Source of the DNA: Neobacillus sp. PS3-40
GTDB lineage: Bacteria > Bacillota > Bacilli > Bacillales > Cytobacillaceae
DNA: 64,000 nt
NCBI RefSeq assembly: GCF_030915485.1
Contig: NZ_CP133266.1
Coordinates: forward strand, 3,724,001 to 3,788,000
Reading direction: 5' to 3'
Under the pieces are notes generated by a model. It was not told the origin of the DNA, did not search any database, and saw only the letters and a list, made by a program, of their open reading frames with translations. The translations under genes and the position numbers were made by a program. The first letter of the stretch is position 1; every line of letters starts with the position of its first letter. This document shows, piece by piece, positions 57,733 through 64,000 of this stretch.

Positions 57733-59403
57733 TTGAGAAAGAGACAGAATCAATCCATCAAGCTTATGGCTTTAGGTGGTGTTGGGGAAATTGGGAAAAA
57801 TATGTATCTTGTCGAAGTGGACAAAGATATTTTTATTATTGATGCGGGATTAATGTTTCCCGAAAATGAAATGCTTGGCATTGATATAGTAATTCCTGAT
57901 ATTTCCTATTTAACAGAGAATAAGGACAGAGTAAAAGCCGTATTTCTTACCCATGGTCATGAGGACCATATCGGCGCCCTTTCCTATGTTTTACGTCAAA
58001 TGGAAGTCCCTGTTTACGGAACACGCCTAACACTAGCGCTCACAAATGCTATGCTTAAGGAACAAGAATATAAGGGTCCTACTAATTTTATCGAAATAAA
58101 CTCAGATTCAACGATCGATATGGAGTCTGTAGAGATTAGCTTTTTTAAGACGAACCACAATATTCCTGATTCTGTAGGAGTTTGTATTCAAACGTCTGAA
58201 GGTGCCATAGTCTATACTGGTGACTTTAAATTTGATCAAGCTGCAACAGACTTATATAAACCAGAAATTGGGAAAATGGCTAGTATCGGAGATAAAGGAG
58301 TACTGTGCTTGCTTTCTGATAGCACAGAAGCAGAAAGACCTGGGTACACAACATCTGAAGCGATTGTAGCTAGAGAAATGTCAAATGCTTTTTATAATGC
58401 ATCTGGAAGAGTTTTTGCCGCATGCTTTGCTTCCGATATTAACAGAATTCAACATGTTTTTGATGCTGCAAAAGAAAACAATCGCAAAGTGGCAGTAGTT
58501 GGTAAAAGCCTTGAAACGATTTATCATATTGCCCTTGATTTAGGTTACTTGGGTGTTGATGATGATATAATCATCCCTATTTCTGAAATCAAGAAATATC
58601 AGGATCGTGAAATTGTTGTTCTGATGACGGGAAGCCAAGGTGAACCAATTGAAGCCTTGCAAAAAATGGCTAAACAAATTCATAAACAGATAAATATCCA
58701 ATCTGGTGACACTGTATTAATTGCTTCATCATCGCAATTAAGAGGAAGAGAATTATTCCTTTCCAAAACGGCTGATATGCTGTTTAAAGTGGGTGCCAAT
58801 GTATTTTCTGGAAATCGTACTATTCATACTTCAAGCCACGGTAGTCAAGAAGAATTGAAGCTTATGATTAATTTAATGAGACCTAAATTTTTCATTCCTG
58901 TTCATGGCGAATATCGGATGCTAAAGGCCCATGCAAATGTGGCAAAAGAATGTGGACTCTCGAGAGATCAAATTAATATCCTTGATCGAGGAGAAGTCAT
59001 GGAATTGAAAGATGGGAAGATGAGCCTTGGTGGTAAAATTCCTTCAGGTAATATCTTGATTGATGGAATTGGCGTGGGAGACGTTGGAAATATCGTTCTT
59101 CGTGATCGTCGTCTTTTATCACAGGATGGAATCTTAATTGTGGTAGTTACTTTATCGAGACATGAGAAGAAAATAGTATCAGGTCCTGAAATCATTTCAA
59201 GAGGATTTGTGTATGTTCGTGAATCGGAAAAGCTAATGGAAGATTCAACTAAATTGGTTAGAGAAATTGTGGAAAGATACACTTCAAAGGAAACCTTTGA
59301 TTGGGCAAGCTTAAAACAAGGTGTGCGGGACGAATTGAACCGCTATCTCTATGAAAAAACAAAAAGAAGGCCAATGATCCTTCCAATTATTATGGAAGTG
59401 TAA
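57733..59403 (+). CDS. rnjB: Ribonuclease J2
   Basis: RNase J2 is a metallo-beta-lactamase/beta-CASP ribonuclease that pairs with RNase J1 in mRNA and rRNA processing. The metal motif H74-G-H76-E-D78-H79 (FLTHGHEDHIGALS) is intact, as are VYTGDFKFD, LLSDSTEAERPGYTTSE and MTGSQGEP in the beta-CASP region and HGEYRML near residue 395. Start TTG 57733 follows AGGAGGTTT. The assignment to J2 (YmfA) rather than J1 rests on its place after dapA and before tepA, as in B. subtilis. Confidence 0.95.
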   Translation: MRKRQNQSIKLMALGGVGEIGKNMYLVEVDKDIFIIDAGLMFPENEMLGIDIVIPDISYLTENKDRVKAVFLTHGHEDHIGALSYVLRQMEVPVYGTRLTLALTNAMLKEQEYKGPTNFIEINSDSTIDMESVEISFFKTNHNIPDSVGVCIQTSEGAIVYTGDFKFDQAATDLYKPEIGKMASIGDKGVLCLLSDSTEAERPGYTTSEAIVAREMSNAFYNASGRVFAACFASDINRIQHVFDAAKENNRKVAVVGKSLETIYHIALDLGYLGVDDDIIIPISEIKKYQDREIVVLMTGSQGEPIEALQKMAKQIHKQINIQSGDTVLIASSSQLRGRELFLSKTADMLFKVGANVFSGNRTIHTSSHGSQEELKLMINLMRPKFFIPVHGEYRMLKAHANVAKECGLSRDQINILDRGEVMELKDGKMSLGGKIPSGNILIDGIGVGDVGNIVLRDRRLLSQDGILIVVVTLSRHEKKIVSGPEIISRGFVYVRESEKLMEDSTKLVREIVERYTSKETFDWASLKQGVRDELNRYLYEKTKRRPMILPIIMEV

Positions 59404-59407
59404 ATAT

Positions 59408-59495
59408 GACAATCTGAGGTATAGTGGAAACCCTATACCTCAGATTGTCGGCAAAAGGCATTGAGAGCGAGCACTCTCGATGCCTTTTGTTATTT
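59408..59495 (+). terminator. Tandem hairpins after rnjB, the second a terminator
   Basis: The first hairpin is a perfect 17-bp stem (59408-59424/59433-59449) with an 8-base loop and no T tract. Three bases later a second, 15-bp stem (59453-59467/59474-59488, one wobble) leads into TTTTGTTATTTTT and is a good terminator. They start 4 bases after the rnjB stop. Confidence 0.88.
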
Positions 59496-59720
59496 TTGGT
59501 AAGAATAGTATTAAACCGTCTAGTGGAATCGTAGTAGGTTAGCAGTTGCGAATAGATCTTAATCTTCCAAGACAGAGAATATCTGTTCTTTTTAATATAT
59601 AGGCTCTACCCTAAAATAACTGTGGATAACTATTATTTCATTCATAGATGTGCCAAAAATTTTGCATGGATGTCTGTTAAAGGTAAATGTTGATATTTGA
59701 TACCTGTCCGAATTCTTAAT

Positions 59721-59935
59721 AGACGGAAAAATTCCTATTAATTAGTAAATTGGGTTAAAAATAGCATAAATTGACGGAGAGTTTCCGCCTATTAACTCAA
59801 AAACCGCAAAAATGGGGGACTTTGCATTGCGTAACCGGAAAAACTCCGATTATACGCCCCGAAACGAGCTCCATTCTGCATTTAACCGAAAAAACTCCGC
59901 TTATTTTATTTTCGTTGGTTTCTCGGATTACTCGA
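59721..59935 (+). repeat. Degenerate tandem array of about 50-60 bp units
   Basis: Four units can be aligned on a core like ACGGAAAAACTCCGCTTATT: cores begin at about 59723, 59774, 59834 and 59884, so the GGA positions are spaced 51, 61 and 51 bases. Each core contains a small GGA-TCC dyad, followed by TTATT or ATTA. The units are degenerate outside the core. Confidence 0.65.
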
Positions 59936-60187
59936 GTAATGATTGCAGTTATTACTACTTTAAAAATGGCACTGTTAAACAATAATGTCTGTTAACGCCA
60001 CTCGAAATCACTTATTTTTTTCCCTTATTTATATATTCATTTTAGAGCAACAGTTCGTTTTATTCAAATATCAACACATAGAGCCTTTTCTAAATGTCCT
60101 GATCTCTATCATAATGAAAAACAACAATGAAGTTTAACAGAGCAATATATAAAGGATGTTTCAGATTTTTCTACTTTATCTACCTGA

Positions 60188-60312
60188 GTTGATTGGAGCG
60201 GAGGGCACTTGACTCCTGCGGGAAAAGAGGGAATGGGAGACCCCACAGGCGGTACGCCGAGGAGGCTCCCATCCCTCCCCGCGGAAAGCAAGTGCCCGGA
60301 GCGGAAATCAAC
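60188..60312 (+). repeat. 125-bp nested-hairpin repeat element
   Basis: Paired segments run from the outside in: GTTGATT/AATCAAC (60188-60194/60306-60312), GGGCACTTG/CAAGTGCCC (60203-60211/60289-60297), GCGGG/CCCGC (60218-60222/60278-60282), GAGGGAATGGGAG with CTCCCATCCCTC (60227-60239/60266-60277, one bulge), and a GGCG/CGCC tip (60248-60251/60255-60258). The octamer GGAGCGGA flanks both sides in direct orientation. It is much richer in GC than its surroundings. It resembles a dispersed element I recall from many Bacillus intergenic regions. Confidence 0.85.
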
Positions 60313-60471
60313 GGACAAAGTAATGGTCTCAAAACAACCATTTATGCGAAAAGAGTCTATAACATCAAATTAATTACTTTGAGGGAATCCCTATACCTTT
60401 TCTGTTTTTAAGGATGAAATTATTTGACTGGAGAATACTAAAAATATTATATCTGAAGGGAGAACAAATAG

Positions 60472-61224
60472 ATGGATATATTCAATCAAAATAAATCCAA
60501 AAACCAAGAAGAGCAGGAGCCGCAAAAGGACGATAAGCCCGGTTCATCTTTAATGGAAAAGATTCAGCAACTTGGACAGACCAATGTTCCACAGCTCTCA
60601 ACAGATTCAAATATTCATTGCTTAACAATTATTGGTCAAATTGAAGGGCATATGACATTACCACCCCAAAATAAAACAACAAAATATGAACACATTATTC
60701 CACAACTAGTAGCTATTGAACAAAATCCAAAGATAGAAGGAGTATTAATCATATTAAATACTGTTGGTGGGGATGTAGAAGCAGGACTTGCTATTTCTGA
60801 AATGCTAGCAACACTATCAAAACCAACTGTATCAATTGTTTTAGGGGGTGGCCATTCAATTGGAGTGCCAATTGCAGTTGCCACCAATTATTCATTTATT
60901 ACAGAAACAGCGACAATGACGATTCATCCGATTCGTTTGACAGGTCTCGTTATAAGCGTTCCGCAAACCTTTGAATATTTGGACAAAATGCAGGAGAGAG
61001 TAATTAACTTTGTAACGAAGCATTCCCATATTGAGGAGGAAACCTTTAAAGAGTTGATGTTTGCAAAAGGAAATCTAACTCGGGATATCGGTACAAATGT
61101 GGTAGGGGTGGATGCTGTTAAATCCGGTTTAATAGATGAAGTAGGCGGGGTTGGAGTAGCCATGAAAAAATTAAATGAGTTGATAGAGCTTAAGAGGGAG
61201 CAGAGTAAGGGGCTGATTCAATGA
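60472..61224 (+). CDS. tepA: TepA, ClpP-like serine protease (translocation-enhancing protein family)
   Basis: The 250-residue protein is of the ClpP/crotonase fold. [19 protein letters not shown] (about residues 95-113), the nucleophile S129 in [12 protein letters not shown] and H152 in TMTIHPIR match the catalytic arrangement. A hydrophilic N-terminal tail (residues 1-30) has no signal peptide. In B. subtilis TepA (YmfB) was linked to protein secretion and spore protease functions and lies between rnjB and ylzJ. AAGGGAGAAC lies 8 bases before the ATG. The stop overlaps the ylzJ start by four bases. Confidence 0.94.
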   Translation: MDIFNQNKSKNQEEQEPQKDDKPGSSLMEKIQQLGQTNVPQLSTDSNIHCLTIIGQIEGHMTLPPQNKTTKYEHIIPQLVAIEQNPKIEGVLIILNTVGGDVEAGLAISEMLATLSKPTVSIVLGGGHSIGVPIAVATNYSFITETATMTIHPIRLTGLVISVPQTFEYLDKMQERVINFVTKHSHIEEETFKELMFAKGNLTRDIGTNVVGVDAVKSGLIDEVGGVGVAMKKLNELIELKREQSKGLIQ

Positions 61225-61457
61225 TCTTGTACACGATGATGCCACATGAACTTATTTTTCCAAATGAAACAGAAACCTATAAGAAACAACAAACGATCGT
61301 GTATCAGGGCGTTCCCCTCTTAGTTGAACTTGCGGATAATCAAACAATTGAGGTACTACGAGTATTAAGCAGTGATCCCCAGCATTTTTTGGATGAAAGG
61401 TATTATCCAGGAACAAAAATTTCTTTATTTAATAGTGAGGGTTTGTCCTCGTTCTAG
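61221..61457 (+). CDS. ylzJ: YlzJ-like small protein
   Basis: The 78-residue protein opens with [16 protein letters not shown] and has [24 protein letters not shown] and [12 protein letters not shown], the pattern of the YlzJ family that lies between tepA and spoIIIE in Bacillus. It is soluble with no membrane segment. Function is unknown. It overlaps tepA by four bases, so the two are probably co-translated. Confidence 0.9.
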   Translation: MILYTMMPHELIFPNETETYKKQQTIVYQGVPLLVELADNQTIEVLRVLSSDPQHFLDERYYPGTKISLFNSEGLSSF

Positions 61458-61467
61458 TAATGTCTTA

Positions 61468-61522
61468 TGGTATAATAAGGGTAAGTAGACAAGAGCAGCC
61501 ATCAAAGGCTGCTTTCTTCCTT
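61468..61522 (+). promoter_or_regulatory. Extended -10 promoter followed at once by a terminator, upstream of spoIIIE
   Basis: TGG-TATAAT (61468-61476) is a strong extended -10 element, 10 bases after ylzJ. The terminator stem AGCAGCC/GGCTGCT (61494-61500/61507-61513) with TTTCTTCCTTT follows about 10 bases after the expected start. It ends tepA-ylzJ transcripts and would also attenuate any transcript from this promoter. Confidence 0.65.
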
Positions 61523-61671
61523 TAGTAAGGTAAAGTGGAAGACGACCCATGAGTTGCTATATCTATCTCTGCTACGAGGCTATTTACAGAAGCTTATATT
61601 TGGAAAAAAACCAGGAAAACGTTTAAGCTAAACAGTACCACACTACTACATACATTTTTATAGGTGATAAT

Positions 61672-64000
61672 ATGGCAAAGAAGAAACGAAGACAATCGAA
61701 AAAAAAGGATCATCAATTAAAAAAAACGGTTCAATATGAATTGACTGCACTAGCACTATTGTCTTTGTCAGTCATTTCAATCGCAAAATTAGGTGTAGTT
61801 GGAAAAGCAATCGTTTTATTCTTCCGATTTTGGATGGGTGAATGGTATATGCTCTCCCTAATTGGTCTAGTGATCCTCAGTGCCTATTTAATGTGGAAAA
61901 GAACTCTTCCATTTTTATTTAATCCGAAATTAATCGGAACTTATTTTATTATTTCCTCTATCCTTTTATTAAGTCATATTACCCTTTTTCACCTCCTTTT
62001 AGATGGAGGTAAATTTAAGGATCCAAGTGTTATTAAAAACACATGGGAACTTTTTGTGATGGAAATAAAAGGGCAAACAAGCACAACGGATCTTGGGGGA
62101 GGAATGATTGGCGCTGTTCTCTTTGCGCTATTTTACTATCTCTTTGCAGAAACGGGTACAAAAATAATTGCATTTGTTTTTATTTTAATTGGATCTATTT
62201 TGATCACTGGTAGATCATTCGGTGATTTTACTGGGAAAATAATTACGTCCATTTTCGGCTTTTCAAAAGATCAATTGGATGCTTTTAAGGAAGACATGTT
62301 TGAATGGAAACAAAAGCAGCAGGAAAGAAAAGAAGAAAGAAAAAATCAACAATCTGAACAAACACCAAGAAAAACGAGAACGAAGCCTTCAAAAGGATCC
62401 AATCAGGATCAAGTCGAGCCAGAAGAACTTGTTACACCAGAACCGATTATTTCTAGCTTTGCAGATAGAGCCTATTCCGAGGAAGTTCCTGAGGGGAAAG
62501 AAGACAAAGAAGAACAACAAAGTGATAACTCTAATGGTGTGGAAGATGATTTCACCCCGCCTATTACATTCACAGAAATTGAAAACGCGTCATACGAATT
62601 ACCACCACTCAAATTGCTAAAGCTTCCAAAGAAAACAGATCAAAGTGGAGAATATGAATTAATCCATGCAAATGCAGCAAAACTAGAGCGAACTTTCTTA
62701 AGTTTCGGCGTGAAAGCAAGAGTGACCCAGGTTCACCTAGGACCAGCAGTTACAAAGTATGAAGTCCACCCAGATGTGGGAGTTAAGGTAAGTAAAATTG
62801 TTAGTTTAAGCGATGATTTGGCATTAGCACTCGCTGCAAAAGATATTAGAATGGAAGCCCCTATTCCAGGAAAGTCAGCTATTGGAATTGAAGTACCAAA
62901 TTCAGAAGTAGCAATGGTTTCCCTTAGGGAGGTATTAGAAGCAACGCAAAATGAAAAACCTGAATCAAAGCTTCAAATTGGACTAGGCCGCGATATTACT
63001 GGTGATTCGGTCCTTGCTGAATTAAATAAAATGCCCCATCTTCTCGTTGCTGGAGCAACAGGAAGCGGAAAAAGTGTCTGTATAAATGGCATCATCATTA
63101 GTATTTTAATGAGAGCTAAACCACATGAAGTAAAATTAATGATGATAGACCCTAAGATGGTTGAATTAAATGTCTATAACGGAATACCACATTTACTTGC
63201 TCCTGTTGTGACGAATCCGAAAAAAGCTGCACAAGCCTTACAAAAGGTAGTTAGTGAAATGGAACGGCGCTATGAATTGTTTTCCTACACGGGAACGCGA
63301 AATATTGAAGGATACAACGAATATGTCAAGCGTCATAATATCGAAGAAAATGAAAATCAGCCATTGTTGCCATTTATTGTGGTTATTGTTGATGAATTAG
63401 CAGATTTAATGATGGTGGCATCTTCAGAAGTTGAAGATTCTATCACAAGGCTTGCTCAGATGGCCCGTGCTGCAGGTATCCATTTAATTATTGCTACTCA
63501 GCGCCCATCTGTTGATGTTATAACAGGCGTTATAAAAGCGAATATCCCTTCAAGGATTGCATTCGCCGTTTCCAGTTCAACTGATTCAAGGACGATTCTT
63601 GATATGGGTGGTGCAGAGAAGTTACTTGGAAGAGGAGACATGCTGTTTCTTCCTGTTGGCGCATCAAAACCAGTCAGAGTTCAAGGAACATTTTTATCAG
63701 ATGAAGAGGTAGAGGATACCGTTAATTTTGTTATAGGACAGCAAAAGGCACAATATCAGGAAGAAATGATCCCTGATGATCTTCCTGTAGTTAAGGGTGC
63801 TGTTGATGATGATGTATATGATGATGCAGTTAGCTTAATTATAGAAATGCAAACAGCATCTGTTTCAATGTTGCAGCGAAGATTCCGAATTGGTTATACG
63901 AGAGCTGCTCGCCTTATAGATGAAATGGAGGCTAGAGGTGTAGTAGGACCATATGAAGGAAGTAAACCCAGAGCTGTTTTAATAACAAATCCAAAAGAAG
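61672..64000 (+). CDS. spoIIIE: DNA translocase SpoIIIE/FtsK (3' end outside the window)
   Basis: SpoIIIE pumps the chromosome into the forespore and clears DNA from closing septa. The frame is open from ATG 61672 to the last base (776 codons). The N-terminus is basic, followed by four membrane segments (about residues 25-185), a low-complexity linker (about 205-300), and the motor: Walker A GATGSGKS at 461-468, [20 protein letters not shown] split around 495-515, Walker [13 protein letters not shown] and [19 protein letters not shown]. The C-terminal winged-helix gamma domain ([18 protein letters not shown]) recognises SRS sequences. About ten residues seem to be missing at the end compared with B. 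subtilis. AGGTGATAAT precedes the ATG. Confidence 0.97.
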   Translation, partial: MAKKKRRQSKKKDHQLKKTVQYELTALALLSLSVISIAKLGVVGKAIVLFFRFWMGEWYMLSLIGLVILSAYLMWKRTLPFLFNPKLIGTYFIISSILLLSHITLFHLLLDGGKFKDPSVIKNTWELFVMEIKGQTSTTDLGGGMIGAVLFALFYYLFAETGTKIIAFVFILIGSILITGRSFGDFTGKIITSIFGFSKDQLDAFKEDMFEWKQKQQERKEERKNQQSEQTPRKTRTKPSKGSNQDQVEPEELVTPEPIISSFADRAYSEEVPEGKEDKEEQQSDNSNGVEDDFTPPITFTEIENASYELPPLKLLKLPKKTDQSGEYELIHANAAKLERTFLSFGVKARVTQVHLGPAVTKYEVHPDVGVKVSKIVSLSDDLALALAAKDIRMEAPIPGKSAIGIEVPNSEVAMVSLREVLEATQNEKPESKLQIGLGRDITGDSVLAELNKMPHLLVAGATGSGKSVCINGIIISILMRAKPHEVKLMMIDPKMVELNVYNGIPHLLAPVVTNPKKAAQALQKVVSEMERRYELFSYTGTRNIEGYNEYVKRHNIEENENQPLLPFIVVIVDELADLMMVASSEVEDSITRLAQMARAAGIHLIIATQRPSVDVITGVIKANIPSRIAFAVSSSTDSRTILDMGGAEKLLGRGDMLFLPVGASKPVRVQGTFLSDEEVEDTVNFVIGQQKAQYQEEMIPDDLPVVKGAVDDDVYDDAVSLIIEMQTASVSMLQRRFRIGYTRAARLIDEMEARGVVGPYEGSKPRAVLITNPKE

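Larger units (their letters stand above)
59404..60471 (+). other. 1.07-kb non-coding gap between rnjB and tepA
   Basis: This is the longest stretch without a credible gene. It holds the rnjB terminator (to about 59495), a tandem repeat array (59721-59935) and a 125-bp hairpin element (60188-60312). Short open frames here lack ribosome binding sites and family resemblance and change base composition with the repeats. Elsewhere it is AT-rich with no promoter I can defend, apart from a TTGACT at 60424 with poor -10 choices ahead of tepA. Confidence 0.8.

Noticed and set aside
59623-59631. A perfect DnaA box (TTATCCACA on the minus strand)
   Set aside because: It is single, with no neighbouring boxes and no dnaA/dnaN nearby. 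One perfect 9-mer in 64 kb on two strands is about what chance would give, so no origin or DnaA control is claimed.
59771-59995. 74-codon plus-strand frame in the rnjB-tepA gap
   Set aside because: It runs through the tandem repeat units, has no ribosome binding site and shows no protein family pattern; the repeats explain it.
60193-60411. 72-codon frame across the nested-hairpin element
   Set aside because: Its first part is simply the translated hairpin element; there is no ribosome binding site and the base composition changes abruptly inside it.
62279-62620. 113-codon plus-strand frame within spoIIIE
   Set aside because: It is another frame of the low-complexity Lys/Glu/Gln linker of SpoIIIE, whose own frame is unbroken through this part.

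Overview
The window is a continuous, gene-dense, entirely plus-strand chromosomal segment of a low-GC, motile, endospore-forming member of the Bacillaceae (Bacillus/Neobacillus-like; the genus cannot be fixed from sequence reading alone). Gene order closely follows the Bacillus subtilis region from the fla/che operon through rpsB to spoIIIE. Sporulation genes (dpaA/dpaB, ylxY, ymxH, tepA/ylzJ context, spoIIIE), PolC, two-domain FliY, CheC/CheD and RNase J2 all point to Bacillaceae. No rRNA, tRNA, CRISPR array, prophage or insertion sequence was recognised.

Region 1 (1-24680) is the distal part of the motility/chemotaxis operon: fliG (partial), fliH, fliI, fliJ, ylxF, fliK, flgD, a flagellar-operon protein, flgE, swrD, fliL, fliM, fliY, cheY, fliO, fliP, fliQ, fliR, flhB, flhA, flhF, flhG, cheB, cheA, cheW, cheC, cheD, sigD, a small unknown gene and swrB. 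Many genes overlap by 1-14 bases, so they are probably translationally coupled. They encode the flagellar export gate and ATPase complex, hook assembly, the switch, the chemotaxis core and the late flagellar sigma factor.

Region 2 (24681-34424) starts with a strong extended -10 promoter only 6 bases after swrB and holds rpsB, tsf, pyrH, frr, uppS, cdsA, dxr, rseP and proS: translation factors, nucleotide supply, and isoprenoid and phospholipid steps for the envelope. Region 3 (34425-44437) is polC followed by the rimP-nusA-rnpM-ylxQ-infB-ylxP-rbfA transcription/translation operon, with its own promoter and a hairpin leader that fits NusA autoregulation. Region 4 (44438-49314) is truB, ribF, rpsO (with a structured leader) and pnp. 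Region 5 (49315-57608) is ylxY, mlpA, ymxH, the dipicolinate synthase operon dpaAB behind a candidate sigma-K promoter, and asd-dapG-dapA, which makes the dipicolinate/DAP precursors. Region 6 (57609-64000) is rnjB, a 1.07-kb non-coding gap full of repeats, then tepA, ylzJ and spoIIIE, which runs off the window end.

I found no new multi-gene system. The unusual material is in the details: an apparent ATT start codon for fliL that overlaps the swrD stop; a three-copy dispersed repeat whose ends look like terminators, each just downstream of a gene; a 125-bp nested-hairpin element and a roughly 50-60-bp tandem repeat array in the rnjB-tepA gap; structured leaders on rpsB, rpsO, rimP and asd; a promoter immediately followed by a terminator before spoIIIE; and a YlxY deacetylase-like protein that seems to lack its first catalytic Asp.
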